From positions 1 to 30,361 of the forward strand of contig JACQUH010000182.1 in the NCBI GenBank assembly GCA_016210375.1: a DNA stretch of 30,361 nucleotides, given 5' to 3'. This DNA comes from Chloroflexota bacterium (GTDB taxonomy: Bacteria; Chloroflexota; Dehalococcoidia; Lucifugimonadales; JACPCL1). The notes under the pieces are model-generated. The model was not told the DNA's origin and ran no database searches. It saw only the letters and a program-made list of their open reading frames with translations. The number at the start of each line of letters is the position of its first letter. The first letter of the stretch is position 1. The position numbers and the translations under genes were made by a program. Positions 20,295 to 29,367 of this stretch are shown piece after piece.

Positions 20295-22532
20295 ATGAAC
20301 CCACGTCTTCAAGACATCCTCCGTATCGGCATCTGGTCAGGTGTGCTTCTCATTCTTCTGACACCCCTGGTGGTAAGCGAGAAGACCCTGTTTCCCTACG
20401 TGGTTGGCAAGGCTATCTGGTTCCGCTCCCTGGTGGAGATCGTCTTTGCCCAGTGGGTGCTGTTGGCCCTCGTGGAGCCACGCTACAAGCCACGCCGCTC
20501 CTGGATCGTGTGGCTCTTCGGGGTGTACCTGGTCGTGGCCCTTGTCTCTGCCTACCTGGGGGTGAGCTTCCAGCGCAGCTTCTGGGGGGACTTTCGTCGC
20601 ATGGGGGGCGTCTTTGACCTGGCACACTGGCTGCTGTTCCTCCTTGTGGTGGCGAACCTGGTGCAGAACACCCGCCACTGGCGCTGGCTCCTGAACGCAA
20701 ACCTGGGCATCGCCCTGGTCATCTCCATTTTGGGTCTCGCCCAGCACTTCAACATCCGTCTCTTGGACGCCCTTTTCTGGTACTTCAAGCCCACGTCGCG
20801 CCTGGATATTACCTTCGGCAACGCCACCTATGTGGCGGCCTACACCCTCGTGAACAGCCTGGTGGCCCTTGGGTACCTCGCGCGGTCCTTCCACAGGTCC
20901 CCTGAAGAAGAACCGCAGCCGGGACGGCGGGCGCGCCCCCGGCGCAGGGTTGGTGGCAGCGATGGGGGAGAGTACCTGATACTGTGGCGGGCCTTCTGGG
21001 TAAGCACGGCAGTCCTCTGTATCTGGGTGCTGACCCTCTCTGGCACACGAGGAGCAGCCCTCGGCCTGATAGCCGGCCTGCTAGCGGCGGGCGTCGGCTA
21101 CCTAATCTGGGGCCAGGAGCGTCGGTCTCGCATAGTGGTGGGGGTTGGGTTAGGTGCACTTTTCTTGCTGGTGGTCTCGTTGCCCCTGGTCCGTTCCACA
21201 GCCCCCTTCCAGGCTCTGGCCCGTTCCAACGTGCTCCTTCAACGCTTTGAATCAACCCTTCGCTTGGGAGGCGAGGACACATCGGTGAGAAGCCGCCTGA
21301 CAGTGGCAACGGTGGGGCTGCGAGCTTTTGCCCAGAAGCCCGCCTTCGGATGGGGGCCGGAAAACTTCGCCGTGGCCTTTGACCGCAACGCCACCGGCAA
21401 AGACACGACCATCGGCGTCCAGGTGGCGGACCAGGCCCACAATAAGCCGGTGGAAGAGATGGTCACCAAGGGCCTTGTCGGGCTAACCCTGTACCTCTTG
21501 ATCGTTGGTAGGGTGCTGTGGGTGATGCTGGCGGCGGTGCGCCGTGACCCCCAGGAGCGAGCGCTGGCCCTGTTCTTGCTCGCCGCCGCCGTGGGGTACA
21601 TTGTGCAAGACCTGTTCCTCTTTGATACCCCTGGGACCCTCCTGTCCTTCGCGCTGCTCATGGCCTGGGCCGCCAGCCGGGAGGACCGCCCGGCATCGGA
21701 GCCAGCGCAGCCGGCCCGCCAGGCAGCCGCAGCAGCCCAAGGACCCTCCAGCAGCAGAGGGCGGAGGAGCAGGGGGGTAGCGAGAGCACCCGCAAACCTA
21801 CCAGGGAGGCCCGGCGCTCGTTCGCCCTTTGCCATGGAGGCGCCGATCAGTCCGGTGGCCCTGGGCCTCGCCAGTGCTGCGGCCGCACTAGCGGTGGCCT
21901 TCCTGCTGTTCTGGCTGAACTACCGTCCCTACCATGCTGCGGTGGTCTATCCCGTCCAGGGATCCACTGTGAAACAGTTCGTGGCCGACGCCCAGGCCAG
22001 CTTTGAGGTCTTCCCTCCTCTGGCCACTCTGGGACGCCAGTTCCTCTTTGACACCCTGGCGGAATACTGGGAACGCGGCTCCAGGAGCGAGGACCCGCTG
22101 GTGCTGGAACAAGTAGAGAGGGAAGGAAAGGCAGCCCTCAAGAGCGAGCCTCAGAACCCGCGCCTGTACTTGAGCCTGGCGAAGGTGTACCAGTCGGCCT
22201 CGGCTTCCAACCCGGCGTTGCGCAGCCTGGCCCAGGACTTCATTGACCAGGCGCGGCAGCTTGCTCCGGGTCTTGCTGGTGTGGGGGAGGCGACGATCCG
22301 CCAGCAGGCGTTGCAGGAGGGATACGCCCCGGCGCTGACCTCCCTCTACAAGAACATACGAGAGGAGCCATCCAGGGCCCCGCTGCTGGCAGACCTGCGC
22401 AAGGACCTGGAAGCGAAGCTGCAAGGCCAGATCGGCGAAGAGGAGTTCCGTTGCCGGTGGCTGGGCAAGCCCGACCTGAGCCTGGAGGAACGGGCAAGCC
22501 TTGTGTGTGGATCTGCTGCGCCTGCGCCCTAG
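20295..22532 (+). CDS. O-antigen ligase/polymerase-like membrane protein with a TPR-like C-terminus
   Basis: A 745-residue polytopic membrane protein with about a dozen hydrophobic segments up to residue ~460, a low-complexity Ala/Arg/Gln linker (~465-515), one more membrane helix (~520-540), and a soluble C-terminal part with TPR-like helices (PRLYLSLAKVYQSA and so on). Motifs of the O-antigen ligase (WaaL/Wzy) superfamily include FGNATYVAAYTL (174), SGTRGAALGL (249), AFGWGPENF (about 351) and AHNKPVEE (about 382). It would join or polymerise lipid-linked glycans outside the membrane. It faces the glycan operon across a shared hairpin. ATG 20295 fits; a weak GAAGG lies 13 bases upstream. TATGAT at 20238 may be a -10 box. 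Confidence 0.85.
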   Translation: MNPRLQDILRIGIWSGVLLILLTPLVVSEKTLFPYVVGKAIWFRSLVEIVFAQWVLLALVEPRYKPRRSWIVWLFGVYLVVALVSAYLGVSFQRSFWGDFRRMGGVFDLAHWLLFLLVVANLVQNTRHWRWLLNANLGIALVISILGLAQHFNIRLLDALFWYFKPTSRLDITFGNATYVAAYTLVNSLVALGYLARSFHRSPEEEPQPGRRARPRRRVGGSDGGEYLILWRAFWVSTAVLCIWVLTLSGTRGAALGLIAGLLAAGVGYLIWGQERRSRIVVGVGLGALFLLVVSLPLVRSTAPFQALARSNVLLQRFESTLRLGGEDTSVRSRLTVATVGLRAFAQKPAFGWGPENFAVAFDRNATGKDTTIGVQVADQAHNKPVEEMVTKGLVGLTLYLLIVGRVLWVMLAAVRRDPQERALALFLLAAAVGYIVQDLFLFDTPGTLLSFALLMAWAASREDRPASEPAQPARQAAAAAQGPSSSRGRRSRGVARAPANLPGRPGARSPFAMEAPISPVALGLASAAAALAVAFLLFWLNYRPYHAAVVYPVQGSTVKQFVADAQASFEVFPPLATLGRQFLFDTLAEYWERGSRSEDPLVLEQVEREGKAALKSEPQNPRLYLSLAKVYQSASASNPALRSLAQDFIDQARQLAPGLAGVGEATIRQQALQEGYAPALTSLYKNIREEPSRAPLLADLRKDLEAKLQGQIGEEEFRCRWLGKPDLSLEERASLVCGSAAPAP

Positions 22533-22551
22533 CCGCGCCAGGGCTTGGAAA

Positions 22552-22589
22552 GAGAAGGGGCGTCCCGACTCGTCGGGACGCCCCTTCTC
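22552..22589. terminator. bidirectional hairpin between convergent glycan genes
   Basis: A perfect 18-bp stem, GAGAAGGGGCGTCCCGAC (22552-22569) with its complement at 22572-22589 and a two-base nominal loop. It starts 20 bases after the ligase stop codon and 21 bases beyond the end of the opposing gene. No T-run on either side. Confidence 0.65.
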
Positions 22590-22609
22590 CTACCGCACAT
22601 CGCCGGTGC

Positions 22610-24493
22610 CTATCCGTCCAGGTGGCCTGGTGGCGCACTCCCGGGCCTGTACTCCGGCACCAGCAGGCCCAGCTCCTCCCGCACCTGGTCAGGGGACAGC
22701 ACCGCAAGGCGTTGGCCCAGGTCGCTCACCAGAGCTTCCATGTCCCTGGCTGGCGGCTCTTCCAGGAGCACCCGTAGCTTTGGATGACTCGTGGGCAGCA
22801 GGTCTTTCCCCTCCAGGGCCAGCTCCTCCGTCAGCTTTTCTCCTGGGCGCAGCCCTGTAAACACGATCGGGATGTCCTTGTCCGGCACCCTCCCAGACAG
22901 GGTGATCAGTTCCCGTGCCAGGTCCAGGATGCGCACAGGCTGGCCCATGTCCAGCACAAAGATCTCGCCCCCCGTGCCCAGAGCGCCTGCTTGCAGTACA
23001 AGCTGTGCAGCCTCTGGTATGGTCATGAAGTAGCGTCTGGCTTCAGCGTGGGTTACGGTCACAGGCCCGCCTCGGGCGATCTGCTCCTGGAAGATAGGCA
23101 CCACACTGGCGTTGCTGCCCAGCACGTTGCCGAAGCGCACCGCAACGAGGCGGGTCTGCCCCTTGTGGTTCATGGACCGTAGAAGCAGCTCCGCCACCCG
23201 TTTGGTGGCCCCCATGACGCTGGTGGGTTTGACCGCCTTGTCGGTGGAGATGAGGACAAACCTCTCTACGCCGAACCTCTGGGAAGCCAGGGCCAGGTTG
23301 TAGGTTCCCATCACATTGTTGCGCACCGCCTCGGCAGGGGTGCGCTCCATCAGTGGCACATGCTTGTGGGCTGCGGCGTGGAAGACGATGTGAGGCCGGT
23401 GCACCTCTATAAGGCGGCACAGGCTCGCGTATTCGCACACATCCCCTATTTCTGCTACGAAGGGTTGCTCCGAAAAGCTGCGGCGAAACTCGTCCTCAAA
23501 GAAGAACAGGGGGTTCTCTGCACGGTCAAGCAAGATCAGAAGCTCCGGTCGGAACGAAGCAATCTGCCTGGCAAGCTCGGAGCCGATGGAGCCGGCGGCG
23601 CCTGTTACCAGGATGCGTTTGCCTTGAAGGTACGAACCTATCGCCGTTCTGTCCAGCTCCACCGGCGCGCGGCCCAGCAGGTCCGTAATATCCACCTGTC
23701 GGAGCATGTCCAGGCTCACCCTGCCGGCCAGGATGCTGGGGATGGCGGGCAGGGTGGTGAAGGGAAGACCAGTCTCGCGACACCGCTCCACGATGCCCCG
23801 CATCTGCTCCCGGGTGGCCGAGGGGATGGCGATGAAGATGACGTCAGCGCGCTGCTCTTCGCACACCCTGGGAATCTCGTCCCGGTTGCCCAGTACGGGC
23901 ACACCGTGGACTGAAGCCCTAGCCTTCCAGGGGGCGTCATCTATGAATGCCACGGGCAGGTAGCCACGCTCCTGGTGCTCCTGAGCTTCGCGGCACAACA
24001 CAGCGCCGGCGTCTCCCGCGCCGATGATGAGCAGCCGCTTCAGGCCCGGTGGCCTGGAATGACCCAGGCCAAGGGTCTCTCGGGCCAGGATGCCGGCAAC
24101 CCTGACGGCCCCTAGGGCCAGAATGTTCCCTGCCCACTCCATGGGAAAGACGCCGGCGGGGAAGTCGTCCGGCCCAAAGAGCAGCCAGGCCACGGGAATG
24201 AAGACCAGGGAGCCGGCGGTGCTGGCCTTCATGATCTGCCAGAGGTCCTTGACGCTGACGTATCGCCACAGCCCCTGGTAGAGGTGGAACAACCCCATGG
24301 CGGCGATGCGAGCCGCCAGCAGCAGGGGCAGCGATTTCAGCACGGTCTCCGTGGGGATCTGCGACGGCTGAAAGTCGTACCGCACCAGGAAAGCCGCCAC
24401 GTACACCGCTACCACCAGCAGGAGTTGAACGACGACAACAACGGGGCGCCGGTAACGGAGGAGCAACGGTATCCTGGCGGGCAACGACGCCAC
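22610..24493 (-). CDS. pglF: UDP-GlcNAc 4,6-dehydratase, membrane type (PglF/WbpM/CapD)
   Basis: A 627-residue enzyme converting UDP-GlcNAc to the 4-keto-6-deoxy sugar, the first step to bacillosamine-type sugars. Four N-terminal membrane helices (~17-140) precede a first Rossmann-like domain (LLIIGAGDAGAVL, ~154) and the catalytic SDR domain: GAAGSIGS (298-305), HAAAHKHVPLME, ISTDKAVKPTSVMGATKR (415-432, with the Met-Lys pair typical of this family instead of Tyr-Lys), and the late LRPGEKLTEEL. I chose GTG 24493, which overlaps the stop codon of the aminotransferase gene by one base and has GAGGCG upstream. The frame stays open for 73 more codons upstream, but that part overlaps the neighbouring gene. 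Confidence 0.9.
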   Translation of the reverse strand: MASLPARIPLLLRYRRPVVVVVQLLLVVAVYVAAFLVRYDFQPSQIPTETVLKSLPLLLAARIAAMGLFHLYQGLWRYVSVKDLWQIMKASTAGSLVFIPVAWLLFGPDDFPAGVFPMEWAGNILALGAVRVAGILARETLGLGHSRPPGLKRLLIIGAGDAGAVLCREAQEHQERGYLPVAFIDDAPWKARASVHGVPVLGNRDEIPRVCEEQRADVIFIAIPSATREQMRGIVERCRETGLPFTTLPAIPSILAGRVSLDMLRQVDITDLLGRAPVELDRTAIGSYLQGKRILVTGAAGSIGSELARQIASFRPELLILLDRAENPLFFFEDEFRRSFSEQPFVAEIGDVCEYASLCRLIEVHRPHIVFHAAAHKHVPLMERTPAEAVRNNVMGTYNLALASQRFGVERFVLISTDKAVKPTSVMGATKRVAELLLRSMNHKGQTRLVAVRFGNVLGSNASVVPIFQEQIARGGPVTVTHAEARRYFMTIPEAAQLVLQAGALGTGGEIFVLDMGQPVRILDLARELITLSGRVPDKDIPIVFTGLRPGEKLTEELALEGKDLLPTSHPKLRVLLEEPPARDMEALVSDLGQRLAVLSPDQVREELGLLVPEYRPGSAPPGHLDG

Positions 24494-25626
24494 TAGGGCA
24501 GCGCCTCTGTGAGCGCCCGGAGCTGGTCGCAGACGTACTGCACCTGCTCGTGGGTCATGTTGTTGTGGTAGGGCAGGGCCAAAGTGGAGGATGCCACCGC
24601 TTCTGTGACAGGGAAGTCGCCTGGCTTGAAGCCAAACTGCTCCCGGTAGAAGGGCATCAGGTGGAGGGCGGGAAAGTAGGGGCGGGTGGGGATGCCCTTC
24701 TCTTGCAGCCACTCCATCGCCACGGGGCGGTGGAGTGGGTTCTTGAAGCGGACGACATACACGAACCAGCGCACCTCTACGTCACTCTGCCGGGCAGGGG
24801 GCGTGAGATAGCTGATGTCCCCTAGTCCATCATCATACCACGCGGCCACCCGGGCGCGTTTGGCCAGGAGCTCCGCCAGGCGCTCCATCTGGGCCACGCC
24901 CAGTGCAGCATGGAGCTCGCTGAGGCGGTAGTTGTACCCCAGTCGCACATGCTCCAGCCACTCATTGGACGGCCCTCGGCCCTGGTTGCGCAGGCTGCGA
25001 CACAGCTCGGCGAGACCTTCGCTGTCTGTCAGCACCACGCCGCCTTCGCCGGTGGTGACCTGCTTGTTGGGATAGAAGGCGAAGATGGCGGCGTCGCCAA
25101 AGCTTCCACAGGGACGCCCTTGGAAGCTGCTGCCCAGGGACTCTGCGGAGTCCTCAATCAGCTTGAGGCCGTGCTCATGAGCGATGGCCTCCAGGCGGTC
25201 CCAGCGGGCAGGGTGGCCGAAGATGTCCACCGCCAGGATGCCTTTGATGCGGCCCCGATTGGGGCCGGCGGAACGCAGGGCCTTCTGCACCTGGTCGGGG
25301 TCAATGTTGAAGGTGTCCGCCTCCACATCCACAAAGACCGGCTCCACACCCTCGTATAGAAGGCAGTTGGAGGAGGCAATGAAGCTGTAGGGCGTGGTGA
25401 TGACGGCGTTGCCCACCCCCAGTCCCAGGGCGCGCACAATGACGTGCAGGCCGGCGGTGCCGCTGCTGACAGCGATAGCGTGGCGGCGGCCCGCGGCCTT
25501 GGCGGCCATACCCTCAAAACGCTGGAGCATGGGTCCGCCACTGAGCATGGGGGTGCTCAGGACTTGTAGCACCAGCTCCCGCTCGCGGTCGGTGATGTCT
25601 GGGGCAGCCAGAGGGAGGTTGGTCAT
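24493..25626 (-). CDS. pglE: DegT/DnrJ/EryC1/StrS family sugar aminotransferase (PglE-like)
   Basis: A 377-residue PLP enzyme that would place an amino group on the 4-keto carbon made by the dehydratase. The N-terminal LAAPDITDRE and LSGGPMLQRFE are typical of the family, SSGTAGLHV (54-62) binds the phosphate, VDIFGHPA and EDSAESLGS line the cofactor, and Lys188 in FYPNKQVTTGEGG forms the Schiff base. Length is normal. It starts at ATG 25626, three bases after the acetyltransferase gene stops, and overlaps the dehydratase gene by one base. The order dehydratase, aminotransferase, acetyltransferase is that of bacillosamine pathways, but related amino-sugar routes share it. Confidence 0.9.
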   Translation of the reverse strand: MTNLPLAAPDITDRERELVLQVLSTPMLSGGPMLQRFEGMAAKAAGRRHAIAVSSGTAGLHVIVRALGLGVGNAVITTPYSFIASSNCLLYEGVEPVFVDVEADTFNIDPDQVQKALRSAGPNRGRIKGILAVDIFGHPARWDRLEAIAHEHGLKLIEDSAESLGSSFQGRPCGSFGDAAIFAFYPNKQVTTGEGGVVLTDSEGLAELCRSLRNQGRGPSNEWLEHVRLGYNYRLSELHAALGVAQMERLAELLAKRARVAAWYDDGLGDISYLTPPARQSDVEVRWFVYVVRFKNPLHRPVAMEWLQEKGIPTRPYFPALHLMPFYREQFGFKPGDFPVTEAVASSTLALPYHNNMTHEQVQYVCDQLRALTEALP

Positions 25627-25629
25627 GGT

Positions 25630-26271
25630 TCAGGCCTTGTCCACGCTGCGTAGCACTCGGGCAGGGACGCCGACGGCTACCACACCCGGCGGAATGTTTT
25701 CAACGACGGCAGCGCCAGCGCCGATGATGGACCCTGGGCCGATGGTCATGTCGTTGACGACACTGGCCCCAATGCCGATGTGAGTGCGTTGCCCGACTTG
25801 AACATGACCTCCCAGGTACACGCCTGGGGAGAGGTGGGCAAAGTCGCCAATGACGCAATCGTGGTCAACGATAGCCCCGGTGTTGATAATGGCATGGTGG
25901 CCAGCCGAAGACCCCGGGTTCATGACGACGTGCGCCATAACGACCGTGCCTTCCCCGATGTGCACGCCTCGGGCCAGGGTTGCCGTTGGGTGAACGGCTG
26001 CTACAAAGGGGAAACTGGACAGGCGCGCGGCCAGGCGGCTTCTCACGTTGTTGTCGCCTATGGCAAGGATAAGGGAGATTGGCTCTCCCTTCCAATCCAG
26101 CAGCGTCCTCATGTTGCCCAGGACTCTGTGTCCGCAATAGGTGGTGCCTGCTTTTGCGGGATCGTCGTCAACAAGGCCAAGGATGTGGTGCTGGCCGCTG
26201 ATCTCCAGGATGTCTATCACGACCTTGGCGTGGCCACCCGCGCCGTAGATGACCACTGGATGAGGAGTCAT
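25630..26271 (-). CDS. pglD: left-handed beta-helix sugar O/N-acetyltransferase (PglD/NeuD family)
   Basis: A 213-residue acetyltransferase. An N-terminal nucleotide-sugar-binding Rossmann part begins VVIYGAGGHAKVVIDIL. After it come hexapeptide repeats from about residue 95 (GVHIGEGTVV, AIINTGAIVDHDCVIGDF, HLSPGVYLGG and on), forming a beta helix that binds acetyl-CoA. The catalytic His is probably His137 in VDHDC. In the Pgl pathway this enzyme acetylates the new 4-amino group to give UDP-diNAc-bacillosamine. ATG 26271 overlaps the stop of the preceding phosphoglycosyl transferase gene as ATGA. The family also contains sialate O-acetyltransferases, so the substrate rests on context. Confidence 0.88.
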   Translation of the reverse strand: MTPHPVVIYGAGGHAKVVIDILEISGQHHILGLVDDDPAKAGTTYCGHRVLGNMRTLLDWKGEPISLILAIGDNNVRSRLAARLSSFPFVAAVHPTATLARGVHIGEGTVVMAHVVMNPGSSAGHHAIINTGAIVDHDCVIGDFAHLSPGVYLGGHVQVGQRTHIGIGASVVNDMTIGPGSIIGAGAAVVENIPPGVVAVGVPARVLRSVDKA

Positions 26272-26942
26272 GGGTTTTTCCTCGGTTGGCCCGCCTGAGG
26301 AGTGCTGCCAAAGTCCTCGTTGACTCCGTCTTCACCGTACAGCCCTTCACGGGTGACCAGGACTTTCCAGGGGGTCAGGGCCAGGATTCTCACGTCAAGC
26401 CAAATAGACCAGTGGTCAATGTACCACGTGTCCAGGGCTATGCGCTCCGCCCAGGAGAGGGCGTTCCGGCCCTTGACTACCGCCACTCCTGTGATGCCAG
26501 GCCTGGCCAACAGGCGGCGGCGCTGCTCGTCATTGTACCGCATGACCTGGCTGGGCACGGTGGGGCGCGGCCCCACCAGGCTCATCTGCCCCGTGAGGAC
26601 GTTGATGATCTGAGGCAGCTCGTCTATACCAGTGTTACGAAGAAAGCGGCCCACCGGTGTGATACGCGGGTCGTCTCTTGCAGCAGAGAGGCCAAGCCCC
26701 ATGTTGACCGCGCCTTCTACCATGGTCCGGAACTTCCAGGGCTTGAAGGGCTTGCCCCGCAATCCCACGCGCTCCTGTCGGAAGAAGACGGGGCCTCGGG
26801 AGTCCAGCTTGATAGCGATGGCTATGAGAAAGAAGGGGCCGGCCAGGACCGCCAGGCCCAGAGCCGATCCCGTGATGTCCAGCAGCCGCTTCAGGGGCGA
26901 GCGGCTGACTGGGGGGCTTTGGTTGAAATCAGGCTCTGGATG
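26268..26942 (-). CDS. pglC: monotopic phosphoglycosyl transferase (PglC-like, bacterial sugar transferase)
   Basis: A 224-residue initiating enzyme that transfers a phospho-sugar from UDP to undecaprenyl phosphate. After KRLLDITGS comes a re-entrant membrane helix (~24-45, with a Gly-Pro break), then PVFFRQERVG and WKFRTM, the catalytic Asp-Glu pair in GIDELPQ (Asp108, Glu109), and SLVGPRP, RPGITG and YIDHWSIWLD. It is the short form without the CapD-like N-terminal domain, as in PglC. ATG 26942 overlaps the end of the GT4 gene by 52 bases; there is no closer start in frame. A more distal ATG at 26975 is possible. Confidence 0.9.
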   Translation of the reverse strand, partial: HPEPDFNQSPPVSRSPLKRLLDITGSALGLAVLAGPFFLIAIAIKLDSRGPVFFRQERVGLRGKPFKPWKFRTMVEGAVNMGLGLSAARDDPRITPVGRFLRNTGIDELPQIINVLTGQMSLVGPRPTVPSQVMRYNDEQRRRLLARPGITGVAVVKGRNALSWAERIALDTWYIDHWSIWLDVRILALTPWKVLVTREGLYGEDGVNEDFGSTPQAGQPRKNP

Positions 26943-28186
26943 CATTGGTGCAGCCGTTCGGCCAGGATGTCCCAATCGTGGTACTGGCGCACGTACTCGC
27001 GGCCCCGCAGGCCCATGGCTTCGTGCTCAACGGCAGACATCTTCAGCAGTGTGGTGATTGCCCACGCGAGCGCCGCGGCATCTTCCGCAGGGACCGTGAT
27101 TCCACAACCTGCTTTCTGGACGATATTTTCTTTAAGGTTGCCGGACAGCAAGACCGGCTTGGCCGCCCCCATATAGGCGAAAAACTTGTTGAGGCTGGTC
27201 CCGTAATCGTACAGGGCCAGGTCTCGGAGCACAACCACAAAGGCCTGGGCTTCTTGCATGGTTGCGGGGACAGCTTGTTGAGGGACGGCGTCGCGGAACT
27301 CCACATTGGCTAGGCCAAGGGTGTCCCTCAGCGCCACAAGCGCAGGCTTTTCCGGGCCATCGCCGACGAATACAAAGGACACGTCGTCAACACGCTGCTC
27401 TTTCAGGACTTTTGCCGCGCGCAGGACGGTGTCTAGGGCGTTGGCATGGCCATGGGCCCCGGTGTACATGACGGTGAACTTCTCTGGGCTTCGCTGGCGG
27501 GGTGGGAGACGTGTGAAGGAAGAAACATCGGCGCCATTGGGAATCCACTGCATTCTGTCCGGTGGGATACCCAGGGAAGCAATGTACTCTCCGGCGTTGG
27601 GCAGCAGCGTTATGATCCTTTCCGCCCTGCGGTAGAGGAACTTTTCCAGCAGTCGCAATACCCCTGTCAGTGGGTTCCACCTGGATAGCCTGCCCATCTC
27701 CACAGGCGTCTGGGGCCAGAGGTCGCGCACCTCCATGATGAAGTGGCTCTTGAAATGCTTGGCCAGCCGGTAGGCGGAGAGGACGGCCAGCAGGTGCACC
27801 GTGGAGCCGATGATGACATCCGGGCGAGGCACGCGTGGGTCCAAACGGGGGAGGCGCTTGCCAATCCGGTATGAGCGCACCATGTAGGTGAGCATGTTGG
27901 CGACACGGCGCCAGTTGTTTCCAGTGTAGGGAGTGGTGCGCAGCCAGAGGAACTTGACGCCGTTGACCTCTTCCAGCTTCCAGTTCTCGCCTGGGCCAAG
28001 ACGCATCTCCTTGCGGCTCATGTGGTGGAAGCTGGAGGCGATGATGGTGACGTCGTAGCCTTTGGCCACCAGGTGGCGCGCCAAGTCATAGTGGCGCGTG
28101 CCGCCAGGCATATCCGGCGTGATGGCGTAATGGTTGAGCATCCACAGGGCCGGCCCGGGCTTGCCGTTCTTGGCAAAGGAGGTCAT
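26891..28186 (-). CDS. glycosyltransferase family 4 (WbuB/PglA-like)
   Basis: A 431-residue GT-B enzyme that would add a sugar to the lipid-linked acceptor. The acceptor half starts ALWMLNHYAITPDMPGGTRH and includes DVIIGSTVH and MEVRDLWPQTPVEMG. The donor half starts about residue 230 (FTVMYTGAHGHANALD, FVFVGDGPEKPAL), with the conserved acidic loop near YDYGTSLNKFFAYMGAAKPVL, typical of WbuB-type transferases linked to amino-sugar glycans. No signal peptide; it is likely cytoplasmic and membrane-associated. ATG 28186 is 19 bases after the amidotransferase stop. Its substrate is unknown; context suggests it follows the PglC-like step. Confidence 0.87.
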   Translation of the reverse strand: MTSFAKNGKPGPALWMLNHYAITPDMPGGTRHYDLARHLVAKGYDVTIIASSFHHMSRKEMRLGPGENWKLEEVNGVKFLWLRTTPYTGNNWRRVANMLTYMVRSYRIGKRLPRLDPRVPRPDVIIGSTVHLLAVLSAYRLAKHFKSHFIMEVRDLWPQTPVEMGRLSRWNPLTGVLRLLEKFLYRRAERIITLLPNAGEYIASLGIPPDRMQWIPNGADVSSFTRLPPRQRSPEKFTVMYTGAHGHANALDTVLRAAKVLKEQRVDDVSFVFVGDGPEKPALVALRDTLGLANVEFRDAVPQQAVPATMQEAQAFVVVLRDLALYDYGTSLNKFFAYMGAAKPVLLSGNLKENIVQKAGCGITVPAEDAAALAWAITTLLKMSAVEHEAMGLRGREYVRQYHDWDILAERLHQCIQSLISTKAPQSAARP

Positions 28187-28205
28187 GGCGTATCGGCCAG
28201 GGGCA

Positions 28206-29348
28206 TCAGTTGTTGGTGGCCCGCCTTCGCGCTAGTCTAACTACGCCTCGCAAGTGGCTGAGCCAGAAATAGTTGTTGGGGTAATCGCTGAAGGAGCGGG
28301 GAGGTTTCGCCATGATCTGTTCAAAGGCGTCCTCTGTCAGCCCCAGCTTCTTGATGACAAAGGGCATGTCCTCTCTCAGCATCTGCGGCGCATAGGGAGG
28401 CTTCTCCATCTCCTCCAGGGCGTCCTCCCTGTTCATCTGACCGGAGCAGACCATCGTGGCCAGGTGCGCGCGGCGCTTATCGTAGCCGAACTTGGTGGGC
28501 AATATGTAGCCCTGAAAGAAGCGGGTGTACACCGATTCGTAGTGCTTGCCGCCGTAGTCTTTCCAGCCATACTCTGTAGCGAGAAGGCGTTTGGAAGCCT
28601 CCTTGTCGTACTCAAAGTAGTTGAGGATGGGGAAGAACTTGATTCCCTTCACGAGGGTGTAGTAGGCCCAGTGGCCCAGGGTCATGTGGGGGAAGCCCTT
28701 CAGTCTTCGCTCGCCGAAGCGTTTGTGAATGGCATTGATGTGTTTCCAGTCCTGATTGTAGTAGCCCCAGCTCAGGGGCATGATGCCTTCGGTGGCCAGA
28801 TTCCCGCCGCTGATGATGTACTTCAGGCGGTACTTGTTCGCCAGTTGGTACAGCGTGGCGACTATGGCATGGTCGGTGGGTATTTCAGAGTTGGCTACGG
28901 AGGCCTTCAGGAAAGCCAGGTGCAAGTCCTTGAACATTTCCCAGTCCAGGACCAGGGTGCGCAGGTCCAGGTCCAGCTTCTTGACCAGCCGCTCCACGTT
29001 GCTGACCGCCAGCTCAGAGTCCCAGCCGTTGTCCAGGTGGACGGCCAGGGGCCGTAGCCCCAGCCTCTTGACAATGTGCGCCACAGTGGAGCTGTCCACG
29101 CCGCCGCTGAGGCCAATGATGCAGTCGTACTCCTTGCCCTTGCCTTCCGATTTGATTCGCGACACCAGGGCTTGCAGCCGCCGCTGGCCTTCGTCATCGG
29201 TGTGCAGCTCCGTCTTGACGCGCTCAAAGTAGCGTGAGCAGTGGTTGCAGTAGCCCTTATCATCAAAGGTGATGTCAGGGTCCGAGGTGTCCATGATGCA
29301 CCGGGAGCAGACCCTGTAGCTAGTGTTTGGCTGGTTCTTGACAACCAT
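28206..29348 (-). CDS. wbuX: N-acetyl sugar amidotransferase (WbuX/WbpG/PseA family)
   Basis: A 380-residue ATP-dependent enzyme that turns a sugar acetamido group into acetamidino with ammonia supplied by a HisH/HisF-like pair. It has an N-terminal zinc-ribbon-like motif (Cys14, Cys17 in CSRCIMDTSDP; Cys34, Cys37 in CNHC), the PP-loop SGGVDSS (81-87), and further family blocks such as HLDNGWDSELAVSN and ISGGNLATEGIMP. WbuX-type proteins are typical of O-antigen and flagellin glycan loci. It lies 19 bases after the HisF-like gene, the expected partner order. ATG 29348 is the only sensible start. Confidence 0.9.
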   Translation of the reverse strand: MVVKNQPNTSYRVCSRCIMDTSDPDITFDDKGYCNHCSRYFERVKTELHTDDEGQRRLQALVSRIKSEGKGKEYDCIIGLSGGVDSSTVAHIVKRLGLRPLAVHLDNGWDSELAVSNVERLVKKLDLDLRTLVLDWEMFKDLHLAFLKASVANSEIPTDHAIVATLYQLANKYRLKYIISGGNLATEGIMPLSWGYYNQDWKHINAIHKRFGERRLKGFPHMTLGHWAYYTLVKGIKFFPILNYFEYDKEASKRLLATEYGWKDYGGKHYESVYTRFFQGYILPTKFGYDKRRAHLATMVCSGQMNREDALEEMEKPPYAPQMLREDMPFVIKKLGLTEDAFEQIMAKPPRSFSDYPNNYFWLSHLRGVVRLARRRATNN

Positions 29349-29367
29349 TGCTTGCTCTGTTTAGCTT

